A stretch of DNA of 64,000 nucleotides from Paragyromitra xinjiangensis (Eukaryota; Ascomycota; Pezizomycetes; Pezizales; Discinaceae), in NCBI GenBank assembly GCA_038503065.1, contig JBCAMK010000011.1, forward strand, positions 992,001 to 1,056,000, given 5' to 3'. Each line of letters starts with the position of its first letter. The stretch's first letter is position 1. Of the stretch, positions 49,477 through 61,060 are shown one piece after another. The notes below the pieces were generated by a model. The model was not told where the DNA came from and made no database searches. It saw only the letters and a list, made by a program, of their open reading frames with translations. Both the position numbers and the translations under genes were made by a program.

Positions 49477-50833
49477 ATGGCCTCTCCCGAAGTTCAGTCC
49501 CGGCTTGCTGCAATCGAGAGCTCATCAACCTCGCAGGGTGATAAGGGCACCTCCTTCACCTCCCTCCTCAGCTCCATCATCACTTCATCTCCGCCTGAGC
49601 AGCTGACACCCAATCTCACTGTTTTCATCGACACCATACTCTCCGACAATGTTGGAATCGTCACTTCCCGTCCCGTTCTCTCTGAATACGTCACGGCCAT
49701 CTCCAAACTCTCCTCCCCCGAAGTACAAAAAGATGTCTACGTCTACACCCTCGAAAAAATCCGTCCTAAAATCGTTTCCTTCGAAGAACAGGACTGCAAC
49801 ATCCGTGAAGCTCTTGCCGACATCTACGAGTCTGAAAACGAAAACGCCGAGGCTGCAAAGGTCCTCCAGGGAATCCAACTAAACCCGCATCAGCGTCAGA
49901 TCTCAGATGAGTTCAGACTCAAGGTTTATATCCGTATTATGCGCAACCTGCTCGAGGACGACGAGTCCATCACTGCTGACGCTTGGCTCAACCGTGCTAC
50001 GCTGCTGATCCACAAAAGTGAGGATCCGCAGCTGAATCTCATGTTCCAGATGTGTCAAGCTCGCATTCTCGACGCTAAACGTCAGTTCTTGAATGCGTGC
50101 TCGAAGTACCATCAGCTGTCGTTCTCGCCGTTAGTCGCAGATGCAGATAGAATGCAGTGTCTCTCTGCTGCTATGACTTGTGCTATCCTTGCTCCTGCAG
50201 GTCCACTTCGTAGTCGTTCTCTTGCAACACTTTATAAAGATGAACGCTCCCCGCAACTCCAGCAGGACTATGCCTTGTTGGAGAAAATGTACATGGACCG
50301 TCTTCTGTCCCAAAAGGAAGTCGATGAGTTTGCGTCACGTCTAAAACCGCATCAAGTCGCGTTGCAGTCTGAAGGCACAACCGTGCTTTCGAAGGCAGTC
50401 ATCGAACACAATCTTCTCGCTGCGTCCCGTCTTTATAACAACATTGGTGTTGAAGAACTCGGTGTGCTGTTAGGATTATCTGGTGAGAAGGCGGAGGAGT
50501 ACGCCGCGAGAATGATCGAGCAGAAGCGGATGAGCGGGCAAATTGATCAGATCGACGGTTTGATCTACTTCGACTCTATCCCAAGCGCGGCAAAAGAGGG
50601 TGGTGCTGCAGTGGGAGGTGTGGAGAAGGTCGTGGGACGGCAAATTAGGAGGTGGGACGAGAATGTGGCGGCGTTAGCTCAGGAAGTAGAGAATATTACG
50701 AGTATGCTGCAAAATGAGTACCCGGTAAGAATTGCCATATATACCCCTTGAAGCTTTTATGTGAGCTTCAAGAACAACTACTGACGCTATCTTTGGTTTG
50801 TAGGAATTTGTGGCTGCAAATTTGATCACCTAG
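49477..50833 (+). CDS. CSN4: COP9 signalosome subunit 4
   Basis: This is a PCI-domain scaffold subunit of the COP9 signalosome, which removes NEDD8 from cullins and controls development and light responses in filamentous fungi. Exons 49477-50724 and 50804-50833 give 425 residues. Family text includes TLEKIRPKIVSFEEQDCNIREALADIYESE, the alpha-helical repeats, and the PCI winged helix (LYNNIGVEELGVLLGLSGEKAEEYAARMIEQKRMSGQIDQIDGLIYF). The last exon adds only nine residues, EFVAANLIT. It converges with DNM1. Confidence 0.94.
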
Positions 50834-51864
50834 GTATTATAGAGCTCTTCGCAGTAATTTTATGAGCATTAGACATGATATCTGCGAACGAACGATAAAA
50901 GCGGACGAACCTATTGGCATTTATTCTATATTTCATTTGGAGTTCTATGGAGGGGTTTCTTGTTTTTTGTATTCCTTGCATCCATGTTCTACCTATTTCT
51001 TATCTAGCCAGGATTGCACATTTTAAAATAGTTCTAGGAAGCGTGCTAGGCACGAAGGGGGCCTGTGGGATTCAAAGATGAATACCATGCTCTACTATTT
51101 GCTCGGATTATGGGACAGGAATTATCCCTCCTCATTTAGGTTCGGGTATATAGTTGTTTGCTAAAGATCATGAAATATCACTCGATACTAGTAGTTGAGG
51201 TTCCATACTATGAGCTCTGAAATAACGTTTACAAGAAATAATAATACGGATGAGGTAGTGGAATATTAAAAAATCAGGATGCAACTTTCGGAGGGCAATC
51301 CGAGGGGCATATCAGCGGGTCCACTAAACCGAGTGACAGACTATGATCTTCGCTCCTTTTAGATTGATAATTCATACACGCATTCAGCCCTTATACTATA
51401 GCAGCGTTCCTTTTAGATAAATAGATTCGTTAGGTACTTCATTCCCCTTCATGTTACCGCGCAGGGATCATGTGGGAAGGCATTTCTTCGATATCTTTCA
51501 TGTAACAAAATAATAATTGTTACAATAAGAAGTGAGCTCTTTTATCCATCTTAACCGAAAACCCTGCCATCTGTAGAAACCCAGACCAAATAGAACAGAC
51601 CTCAAAAGAATAGGAAACAGAATACAGAGACGAAAGGGAAAAGACAAACGGACAGAGAAGAAGAAAATGGAGCATCTGCGAGAGCAGAAAAATGAATTCC
51701 AACAAAATCAATCCAAAGATAAAAGAACAAAAAAGCAAAAGACCACCTCCCGCATCCCACATTTTCAACCTAACCATTGTGCTGATCGAGCTGTTCATAC
51801 TTTCGTCATATATATATATAATTACACTCCAAACCCAGTCTAAATCTTTCGTTCTGTTTTACGC
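50834..51864. other. Convergent intergenic region (CSN4 and DNM1 3' ends)
   Basis: About 1 kb of AT-rich sequence with no supported gene. It contains one full copy of the dispersed motif (51168-51185) and an (AT)n tract just before the DNM1 stop side (about 51810-51822). Confidence 0.5.
51168..51185 (+). repeat. Copy of dispersed motif TCAT-N4-TATCACTCGA
   Basis: TCATGAAATATCACTCGA, a full match, between two convergent 3' ends. A promoter role at this copy is therefore unlikely. Confidence 0.8.
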
Positions 51865-54704
51865 CTAAAGCCCAACCTCCGAAATGATCTTTGCCGCCTC
51901 GCGGTATGTCTTCAACAGCCTCTCGCACTTCTCTCTCTCCGCCTTGATCGCGTCGTCTTCGTATAGTAGGTCACCAAAGAAATCCTCCTTGTACAGCTCC
52001 GTGACTAACCGGTTCTGGATGGCGTCCTTGCTGTGGTTGACAAGGAAGTGCATGACTGCCTTTGGAACCTGGTCCTGGATCGTCTCACGAACAATGTTGA
52101 AGTAAGATGAGATCAGCCGCTGGATTAGTTCCGTCTCCATCTGCTCCCGCTCTGTAAGGGCTGGCTCGTCTGACTGAGACGTAGTAGGTTCCTGGATAAG
52201 AAATGAAAAACTCAATACCGATTCCTTCACAGAAACACCTATTGGGCTACATACCAGAGATGTTTCTTCAAAGTCTCTCGACATCCTTTGAACATCTTGA
52301 ACGTTGAACTTTTCCCTTTCGATCCTCTCTTGGCCACGCCTGATGCTCTGGCTGAAGCTCGGCTCCGGTACACTCTTGGGTGTCGCCCCGCTTGATGCTG
52401 GCATTCCCCCTTCCTTCCCAAAGAAGTAGTTTAAGAACGAATCCGTTGCCTTGTTTTGCTGTTGGGTTGGTGAGGTAAAAACCTGTGGGCTGTTTGGTCT
52501 GCCGTTTATCGCTCCACTAACAGCTGATGACTGAAGATGGTGTCCGGGCGCTGGTGACATGGACCTGGAGTTAACACGGAAATGTCTGACGAGCTCACTT
52601 GTGGTATTATTACTTGGGCTTTCATCAAACTCCGGGGAGTCAGTACCATTCACAGCCGGCTGGCCTTCCGAGTTGAGGAGATTTGGTCTCCGTCGCTCGG
52701 CTGTAGTACGTTCTTTTCGCCTCTCTAAAGCCTGAGCTTTTCGTTCCTTCTCTTGCTTGTTTGAGATTACTGATGACATAGCTGCAGCGGCGCCAAGGAA
52801 GTTAGGGTGATTGGTGTTTATGTAAGCCCTTTGGATTGCAATCAAGCTCTCTACATAGGTTGATGTAGGCCCTAATCGCTCCCTTAGCAGGTCGCTGACA
52901 GTCTCAATCAATTTCGCCTGCAGTCTTGGGTACCGCAGAAGCTCGTGGCTTCCACAAGTGTGAGCAATTTTGATTAGCTCTTCGTAGACAAGCTCGACGC
53001 AGCGGTGCGACGGTATCTCTAGAAGCCTAATTTGAGGTTTCACGAGCAAGTCAAAAGCAAGCTCAGGTACGAACAAACTCGGTCTTGGCCCGGTTGAGTT
53101 CCTGATAGCCGTTCGGATGTCGAGGACAGAGAGGTTTGTAGTGGGGTCGATAAGCTCAAGAGAGTTACCGAAAACACTGTTGAAGATGTAGTATATTCTT
53201 GCACCGCCGCAGAGATCCTTGGTTGAGATTTCAGAGGAAGTACCATCGATGGACGAAATGAAAGCGCTCGCGAAGCGGGTCATAAGTTGGAGGATAAGCG
53301 AGCCCTATAGAAATTAGATTAAGCCGACTATTTAATGACATCACGAAAAACCTACGCGATGTTCTTTTCCATTGAAGGTCATGTCCCCATAAGATGCAAG
53401 CTCCTGTTGTGTCTGACCCATAAGAGTATTTAACCGAGCTTTGATGTCTGGTAGTCTGTCTCGGATATGCGCCATCAAAGTCTAAAGCGGGGTTAGTATA
53501 GGCCTTAGGAATAGAGGCTGGCCTTAACGTACGGTATTCAAACTCTTAGCTAAGAATTGAGTTCCACATCGATGTGACATATTTCGGTAGGCTGGATGGA
53601 ATTTAAAGAACTCCTGCTCGGCCTTGAGAGCATCGATTAAAGACTTGTTCCCTTGAATATCTTGCTGAGACCTGTTGACCACTCCAATAAACCCAAGCTT
53701 CAAAGGATAAACTCTCCCAGAGAGTATTTCCAGAGCATTGGTGCCATGGTCCATCAAATCCAGTTTAGTCAACACACCAATGGTTCTTTTGCCTTGAGGG
53801 TCGACCTGACGGGCGAGCTTGAGAGCCTCCGAGTTCACAAGATCGACATTGGCGGGAGAAACTGCCAGAACAATACTGTTAGGTTTGGCAGTGTACTCGC
53901 AGATAAGATTTTTGGTTTGTTTCTCAATATCTGTCGGTTGATCCCCGATCGGTACCTGTCGTAGAGATCAGCCACAAGCCTTGGCCCAGAAGCTTATCGC
54001 AGATACCTACCTTTGTCAACCCCGGTAAATCCACCAACGTTAAACTCAACACATGGGGAGAATAAATCTTTAGGTTGATCGGAGCTCTGTTAATTCCTTT
54101 GTTGTTACCAGCAATTCTTGCTGTTTCCGCCTCAATCTCCCTCCTAATTTCGTTAAAGTCATAATATCGTCGTCCTGGCTGGTGCAAAAACTCTCCAAAT
54201 TCAGGATGCTCGGAAACAGCTTCTGGTGTGTGAGGCTCAATGCTAGATGACCCTTCGGTTGGTATGTTGATGAGTTGAAGAATCAATGGACGACGAGTAA
54301 CGATGCCCGAACCACGGGGTAGGAAATCACGGCCAACGATGTTCTCTAGGACCGAAGATTTGCCACTGGATTGGGAGCCAACTACAACCTACCACGCCGA
54401 AAATGATCAGCGAACGGGATCAACGGCGAAATATTATTTAATAAGTTAAATCACTTTAGGGAGCAAATACGATTTGAGGTAGATCAAGGCCCGAATCAGA
54501 TCCGATGGTATTAAACACCTGAGGGTAAAAACGGTCAAAAATATGCACTTATTGGAACAACCCCGCTGGGGGGGAACAAATACAAGATCCTGCAGCCTGT
54601 TGACCACTCCGAGCAAATCTTCACTGTAGAACGAATAAGTATTTAGATGTTTAGGGCATCTATAAAATAGCGCCAATAGATTAGACTTACCCAAGAGAAG
54701 CCAT
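51865..54704 (-). CDS. DNM1: Dynamin-related GTPase Dnm1 (mitochondrial and peroxisomal fission)
   Basis: Dnm1 assembles into rings that sever mitochondria and peroxisomes. Eight minus-strand exons join in frame to about 801 residues: 54704-54691, 54623-54584, 54518-54471, 54388-54011, 53955-53533, 53481-53356, 53304-52255 and 52191-51865. The GTPase motifs are G1 GSQSSGKS (about 38-45), G3 DLPG (about 154-157) and G4 TKLD (about 223-226). The middle domain has [14 protein letters not shown] and [27 protein letters not shown]. The variable B-insert is Ser-rich and ends in [12 protein letters not shown], which favours Dnm1 over Vps1. The GTPase effector domain occupies the last exon ([35 protein letters not shown]). 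Exon 1 is only 14 nt. Confidence 0.95.
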
Positions 54705-55600
54705 AGTTGTGGGGATAAAGTTTTAGATGGGGGATATTTCGATGGCTAAAGCGATGACGGGAAGGAGGGACAGAGAGATGAACGAAGGAGAGGATGAGGA
54801 GAGAGGAGAGAGGACGAAGAAGGAGAGGGCGTCCTATGGCAATTGAAAGCGGGGAGGGGGAGGTGCGGGGAGGTAGAGGTATGATGACTTGGCCGCAGTG
54901 TTTGCGTGAAGCCAAATTGATTTGCTGGCGAACGAAGATTCCACTTGCCTCTCAGCCGGTGAAACTTGGCGGGGAGGTCGAAATAATACTAGCGTACTGC
55001 CTGAAACCCACCACCGCAGCATTTTGAGTCACAGGGACGTCCAATTAAGCTCTCTTCAACACAAATAGAACGACCCTAACGGCGGCGAATGAGGCTCTGC
55101 GCCTTCGACGAGGGTCTTGGGGTCGGCGCCGTTGCATGGCAATGCAAGCACATCCCTAGCTGTCTCGGGCCCTCTTCATCCAGGGGCTAGGGGCGATTTT
55201 CGTACGGAATCTTGTGCGAATCTCGTGAAGCAAGCTATCTACGAAGAAAGCCGCGCAATATTCTGTTTTCCTTGTTTACCGTGTTGCGCTACTTAGGGGA
55301 AAGTATTGTTGTTGCCATTGTAGTAATTTTCGTGCACATGGAAAATTTAAACTTTCTTCACATGGTTGCGAATTTTCCGCTACCGCCCGGCAGCCCTACT
55401 ATACCCCGGATTAACGTTTTTCCTGCCGATCTTGCTTAGCTAATAACACGGGCTCGTCCGACGTCATTTCTTGCACATCATGCTGAAACAATTGTTCGAC
55501 ACTTGCTTGCCGCACACAAACCCCGTAATTCCGAGGCTGCTTGTTTCCATCACCCCATTGCTATATAAAGTGGGACCTTAACCCCAGAAACCCCCTCACG
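54705..55600. promoter_or_regulatory. Divergent intergenic region between DNM1 and the PEBP gene
   Basis: About 900 nt with both promoters. On the right a TATATAAA box lies at 55562-55569, about 32 nt before the PEBP ATG, which implies a very short leader. No gene is supported inside. Confidence 0.5.
55562..55569 (+). promoter_or_regulatory. TATA box of the PEBP gene
   Basis: TATATAAA lies 32 nt upstream of the ATG at 55601. Transcription starting about 30 nt downstream would leave almost no leader, so translation may start at the next Met or the box may serve a proximal start. Confidence 0.5.
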
Positions 55601-56552
55601 ATGGCCTCAGCTTTCGGTAAATCTATCTTTTCCCTCGCATCTATTTCTCGTAACATTACTCGCACTGCCGCCTTCAGATCCACCTGTCTTACTAGACCAG
55701 TATCAAAGCCACTAGTTCATAAAATGCCTCTCGTTGGTTGCTCTAATTCCCTTGTAAATTCAACCTCAACTCACTCTAGTCTAGGTTACTATCAACCAAT
55801 CGCTTCGTGAATCGTAAGCTTCTACCATTTGGGCTAAACCCCGTATCAAAAAGCAATTTAATTAACATTACCTACAGTCTCAAGAAACATGAAATCATTC
55901 CCGATGGTAGTACCCCTATCTTCATTTCATATCCATCTAACTAACACCTTTGAAGTCGTGGATGACTTCACACCTAGCACCATGCTCTCCATAGCATACC
56001 CCTCAAACAAAGAGGTTTCACTAGGCAACACCCTAAAGCCCGACGATACCCAAGAAAAACCCATTTTCCAAATCACACCCGAGGGAGAAGACAATTCTAA
56101 GACTTACACCATCGTTCTAACGGACCCGGACGCCCCAAGTCGAGACGACCCCAAATGGTCTGAATTCTGCCATTGGATCATCACCGACGTCAAACTCCCG
56201 TCTTTGGAAGCCATAACAGCATCTGCCAATGCTGAGTCTTTGTCGGTTGATCTTTCAAAGTCTCACGAAGTCGTTGAGTATATGGGTCCTGCTCCGCCCG
56301 AGAAGACGGGGAAGCACAGATATGTTTTCTTGCTGTTTAGGAATCCTAGCTCTGGGAAGAAGTTGGAGGGGCCAAGTGATAGGAAGAGATGGGGGCATGA
56401 TGAGTCGAGGAAGGGGGTGAGGCAGTGGGCGGATAAGTATGGGCTGGAACTTGTTGGTATGTTTTTAGTGGTTCTGGGGTGTTTTCTGGGATGATTGCTA
56501 ATGTGGTTTTTTAGGAGCCAATTTCTTCTTTGCCCAGAATTCGAAGCAATAG
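55601..56552 (+). CDS. Phosphatidylethanolamine-binding protein (PEBP), Tfs1-like, with possible mitochondrial presequence
   Basis: Yeast Tfs1 inhibits carboxypeptidase Y. Exons with fixed junctions are 55785-55813, 55878-55906, 55956-56456 and 56515-56552. They give VTINQSLRESLKKHEIIPDVVDDFTPS, then the PEBP core TDPDAPSRDDPKWSEFCHWI, YMGPAPPEKTGKHRYVFLLF and the end GANFFFAQNSKQ. The upstream exon from ATG 55601 encodes MASAFGKSIFSLASISRNIT and RTAAFRSTCLTRP, a basic Ser/Arg-rich N-terminus like a mitochondrial presequence. Its donor is ambiguous: GTATCA at 55700 and GTTGGT at 55733 both keep phase. Ligand-pocket residues of the DPDAPS and GxHR blocks are present. Confidence 0.88.
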
Positions 56553-57529
56553 ATAAACCAACATTCGTCTATGCCGTATCCTAATATCAGCCGGATCAAT
56601 TTAAAACAAGTTACCTCTCCTCCTGAAAGATTGATACACCACTGAATATCGTGAATTGTACTTTCATTCCTTATCACAACTAGCGTTTGTGCTCTTTCTC
56701 GTCGCCGTTTTCAATACACCAACTTCTCAGGGTTCTTATCTACAGTTTCCACAAAAAAATAAATGGCCAGAAAGCAATTCAGAATCAAAGCAGTCATAAA
56801 ACTGATTTCTCTACCTAACCCTGATATCCAAGCAAGAACGCAATCTTCATCGCCCAGTTGGTCCACAATTGTGGAAAAGGAAACACAGATGATTCGAGAT
56901 CACCTAGTACTTTCCATTCACCTTACCTCGAACCCCCCCAAAATGCTAGGAGAAATTGCTCTAGGATACAAACCCAAAAAGGGACGAGAATAACTTAATC
57001 ACGATGCGGAAATTGGCTACTAGAGCCAAGTATAGGACTAGCTTTGGGTGAACTAACATCCCACAAGAAGAGTAACTTAGCATTTAGGGATCAATGGGAG
57101 CTCTACATATTAAAAAGCGAGGCCAAGCCACATTCTAAGAAGGAAGAGAAGGAGAGGAAACTCGTAGAAGCCTTGCTTAGAAACGTTGAAATCACCCAAA
57201 CGGCTGCAGCATCACTAGACCGAAAGCATATGCCGGGTGATTTATTGTGATGCAGACAATAACACAATTTTAGCTCGGGGTAATAGGTGGCTCGTTGAGA
57301 TTTATATAACTACTACATGTACATATAGTATCACAGTATCTGATAAGAGCAACTTGGTTAAAAGATGAATCTCCCCCGTAAAACACCGACCAGCAATTAC
57401 GGAAAACATCTGGTATCCAATCATAACTCATCACTCACACCCATTCAATCATCCACTAATCCCTCGAAACTACCACCTATTACTGCCCCATCCCAATATA
57501 GTCCCCTCACTCTCACTCGCCTATAACTT
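56553..57529. other. Intergenic region with weak open frames
   Basis: This lies between the PEBP gene and the small minus-strand gene. Two plus-strand frames are present: 56763-56993 (MARKQFRIKAVIKLISLPNP, 76 codons) and 57044-57250 (Lys/Glu-rich, KSEAKPHSKKEEKERKLVEA). They might be exons of one small gene, but no well-supported intron joins them and no family is recognised. Confidence 0.35.
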
Positions 57530-57802
57530 TCACTGCATCCTCATATGACTTGCCTCACCACCAAAACTACCCTCCTTCACACTTTTCGGCACTGAGGACT
57601 TCTTCTTCTCCTGCTTTTCTCCATCTTCCGAGCCCTCGGCAGGATCCTCAGAGTGAGACTTCAATTTTTTGAACGCGGACTTGATCTTGGAGACCGCAGA
57701 GGAAGAGGGTTTCTTAGAACCAGCTCCTGGGATGAGAGGGCGCTGGACTGTCGACGTGGTGGCAGTCGAGTCGAAGGAGGTACGGGGGGATGTGCCGGAC
57801 AT
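57530..57802 (-). CDS. Small hypothetical protein (90 aa)
   Basis: A single frame encodes MSGTSPRTSFDSTATTSTVQ, then RPLIPGAGSKKPSSSAVSKI, KSAFKKLKSHSEDPAEGSED and a charged tail. It is Ser/Lys/Glu-rich, with a short amphipathic basic segment (SKIKSAFKKLKSH) and no membrane helix. It looks like a genuine disordered fungal protein, but I recognise no family. Confidence 0.45.
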   Translation of the reverse strand: MSGTSPRTSFDSTATTSTVQRPLIPGAGSKKPSSSAVSKIKSAFKKLKSHSEDPAEGSEDGEKQEKKKSSVPKSVKEGSFGGEASHMRMQ

Positions 57803-59645
57803 TTCGAGGTGAGTGATATTTGAAAGTATCGATTAAACGTAGGTTCGAGTGAGGAATCGAGTGAGGTCTTGTGAGTTTGGGAATATCGGGTTTCTGAAGT
57901 CTTTGTAAGAGATTGCTTGGGATTGTTTAAACCGAAGACTCAAAACCGAAGAGTAAGGATGTTTATCTTTCTCGAAGCTAGAGCCGAAGATGCTGAAGAT
58001 GAATTTCAAGACATCTTCCCACGATCTTTTATATCCCATATCCTACAAACCCAACACCAATGCCAATTCCAAACTCATCACCAAAAGCACCAATCCTCAC
58101 CAAAAAAAACTCCTCCCCTCCGTACGAAATTGCGTATACAAACGATTCGACCCCATCTATGACATCCATAAACACGCGTACCCAGCATACGTAACTATCT
58201 CCATAACCACGATAAAACCCCGAAGAAAAAAAGATAAAAACCTCATCGAGAATGTTCTATACGCTTTGTAAACCCGCCAGCAAGCCATGTAGAAATTCCC
58301 AGTGCGGATACATGTACTGTAACGGGAAACCACAATTACTAGAACCCCAGGGTCCACAAGGCCGCGTAAGGTTTCAATCCGTTGAACATATATATTGCTC
58401 CCTTCTAAACAAATCCCATCTGGGTAAAGGATGGAGACATGGATCCGATTACTCTACGTGGGGTCTGAACTCGATACAAAAAAACAATTAAGCTACGAAG
58501 GAAGCCAAGCGAGCGAGATCTCGTGCAGGACCGCGTAATAAACCTTATCCACAGAAAAAAAGAAACCCAACCCCAATCCGAACATTCCTCGTGTGGTGGG
58601 TGACTCAAGATGTGTTGGCTAACCAGGATGCACGGTCCTGTGGGCGACCTAGGTGAGGTGTCAAAAAAGGTCCCTCGCTTGACTAACCAATTGAGTCCCC
58701 CACCCCCCCTTTGAGTATGATACATTCAGAATTCGTCACCTTCGTAAACGGAGAGTAAATTAAAGAATGATAGCGTTTAGGAAGGCTATCGGTAGGGAAT
58801 TAAGCTTGTGACGCACGAGCGCTTGTTTCGGCTAAGCTTTCCTAGGCCGGTTGGGAATTTTAAGGTTTTTGGAGGGGGATTTCGAATTAGGCTTGGGATT
58901 GCAGTAGATGGCGGTTAGGGTAACGTCATCGGTAGGCGATAGGAAGGGGAAAGAAAGAACTCCTGGGTCGGCCTGGAAGGTACCCTTTTGAGGCTGCTGG
59001 GAGGTAAGGTAGCTGTCGGAGGTAACCTCCGATAAACCCACTCTCTACCTGGTTTTCGTGCCATTCCTACTACTGGGTCCCAGTGCAGCCCAGTAAAAGC
59101 TCGTAATGTTATCCTATGCCTCTAATAACTCCAGCTGAAACCCGAAATACAAGACCACGTCTCCCACCCTCCTGCTGCGACCTCAGAATATCCAGTCCAG
59201 GTCATTATATTAGATGACCCTCCCCTCCATCATCCCAAAAGTAGAATACAGAAACCCCCGAAACCATACTAGTCGACACTTGATTAAGGAATACACCCAC
59301 CGGAGCTCATGCAGCCGTTTTTTTGTATTCTTTGCTGCTAGTATAAATGCTAGGGCAAGCCCCACGTGTAAGTCGAGGTCTACCGAGGAGACCGAGTTAA
59401 AAAAAAAGAAAAAAACAATGCAGTCCATACTATCAGAAAAGGCCCAGTAAAATGATAAAAAAAATCAATAGTAGAAAAACAACACAGACCGTAGTTTTTC
59501 GATACTTCCGCGCTACCCTCTCTAGCGAGGAAGAGAAAGGGGGGAGGGGGGAGCAAAAAAAAATACAAGCTCCCCTCGAATAAAGAAAATAAATTACCAT
59601 TTCCCCCCTAACCCAACACCCACCCCATATCCCAGTCCCATCTCT
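57803..59645. other. Intergenic region between the small gene and the Cys-rich protein gene
   Basis: About 1.8 kb with no supported gene. The left end is the upstream region of the 90-aa gene. A C-rich run (58698-58711) and several purine or A-rich runs occur near 59400-59600. The open frame at 58832-59041 (minus) has no distinguishing features. Confidence 0.45.
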
Positions 59646-60227
59646 TCACATCATCCCGCTTCCCCCCCCACGACTGTCTTTCCAAGCTCCCATACACCTC
59701 CTACAGAAACTATGTACCTCTTTCTCCTCCGCACACTTTGAACACACGGTTTCATCGCAGCTATCGCACTTGCGTGTACACACGTAGCACGTCCTTTCCG
59801 CGCACACCGCACACGCCGTGATGGTGCCAAAACTGGGCATCACGAGGCTCTGCACCCGGGAGCAAACATGGCATCTTTCTGGCTGTTTGGCTGTTTCGAG
59901 TGGTTGGGGGGGTGATGAGATCACCATTTGGTAGTCTTCTTCTGGGTACTGTGTTGGGGGGCTTGCTCGGGGTCGTTTTAGTTTTGGGGAGCTGCGTGGT
60001 CGGTGTGGAGGGGAGGCGGTTCGGGAGTGGGTGGTTTTGAGTTTTTGGGTGGGAGGAGAGGAGGGGGTGGTGCTGAATTTGGAGGGGAGGAGGTGAAGTG
60101 GTCGGTGTTCGGGGATGTAGCCCCAGGGTTTGAGGGAGGATGAGGGCGCGTCGGGGAAGTGGTCGTCTCGTCGACGCTTCCGCTGGGTGGTTGGGGCGAG
60201 GAAGGAGGATGAGGGGGATTGGACCAT
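59646..60227 (-). CDS. Cys-rich zinc-binding protein of unknown function (193 aa)
   Basis: The N-terminal 115 residues are Pro/Ser/Arg-rich and disordered, with a basic KRRRDD stretch that could be a nuclear signal. The C-terminus has six CxxC pairs: CHVC, CAVC, CYVC, CDSC, CSKC and CRRC, spaced as in RING/treble-clef-like zinc folds (CHVCSRVQSLVMPSFGTITA, CAVCAERTCYVCTRKCDSCD, ETVCSKCAEEKEVHSFCRRC). This pattern is not chance, so the gene is real, but I cannot name the family. It diverges from ALG6. Confidence 0.7.
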   Translation of the reverse strand: MVQSPSSSFLAPTTQRKRRRDDHFPDAPSSSLKPWGYIPEHRPLHLLPSKFSTTPSSPPTQKLKTTHSRTASPPHRPRSSPKLKRPRASPPTQYPEEDYQMVISSPPQPLETAKQPERCHVCSRVQSLVMPSFGTITACAVCAERTCYVCTRKCDSCDETVCSKCAEEKEVHSFCRRCMGAWKDSRGGGSGMM

Positions 60228-60775
60228 GGTTTGTGTTGTGGGGGAGGTTTGTATTCAGAGACTTGGTGGTGGTTGTGGTTGTAGTGAGGTGAGTTGGTGG
60301 TGGTGAGCAATAGTCAGGGCAGTCGAGAGGTTTGTCGACAGAAGAAGTGACGAAAGCTCGCAAAGTGGAAACTGACAGGAAGGGACCGAGCGAGAGAGCG
60401 AACGGCTCCACCCGGCGTTATTTACCCAACTTAATTTTTTCCTCTCTCCCCATAGCTGACTCAAGCTTTACCTAACGGGAGCGGGAATGGAGAATCGTCA
60501 GTGTTGACCAACTTTTCCTGGCCACGATGCATTGCGATGGAGGAGGAGCAGTATGTATGTTTCTCAGCTCTGGTCCCACGTGAAGTGGCGCTACCGAGAG
60601 AGATTTTCATGGTCTTTTCGTGATTCAGGTTTGGAATCAAGCTGTGACTCCACCCCTGGTCTCGGTAAGCCCGATAGGGTTGGACATGGGTGGAACGATT
60701 GTGTCTTGAGCTCTTCCGGACGGTTTATGAGCGGATTGGTGGATTATTGATGTCCGAGACATCCGCGGAGTCGAT

Positions 60776-60793
60776 TCATGGAGTATCACTCGA
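60776..60793 (+). repeat. Copy of dispersed motif TCAT-N4-TATCACTCGA
   Basis: TCATGGAGTATCACTCGA, a full match, upstream of ALG6. Confidence 0.8.
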
Positions 60794-60907
60794 GGGCTGC
60801 GGGATCCTCACGGTGGAGGTGAGAGTAGATTATGGTGCTGTGATTTAAATCCAGAAATATCTTCTTGAATGTGGCGATATAAGTCGTCTCTATGCCCTCG
60901 GCCTTCT

Positions 60908-60925
60908 TCATGAGATATCACTCGC
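60908..60925 (+). repeat. Copy of the dispersed motif, one mismatch
   Basis: TCATGAGATATCACTCGC differs from the consensus only at the last base. It is in the same orientation as the copy 132 bp upstream. Confidence 0.75.
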
Positions 60926-61060
60926 TCAATGCGGCTCAACTAAACCCACACTAACCACATCTACTCCGTCTTGGCACGCAGCTTCACCCGAAGGACAACT
61001 TCACAATCCACCCGGAGAGCTTCATACACAACCTGTGGGTTCTTTACACAAAAGCCCAGC

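Larger units (their letters stand above)
60228..61060. promoter_or_regulatory. Divergent intergenic region between the Cys-rich gene and ALG6
   Basis: About 830 nt with both promoters. It holds two same-strand copies of the dispersed motif, 60776-60793 and 60908-60925, which are 132 bp apart and 136-285 bp upstream of the ALG6 ATG. Confidence 0.5.
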
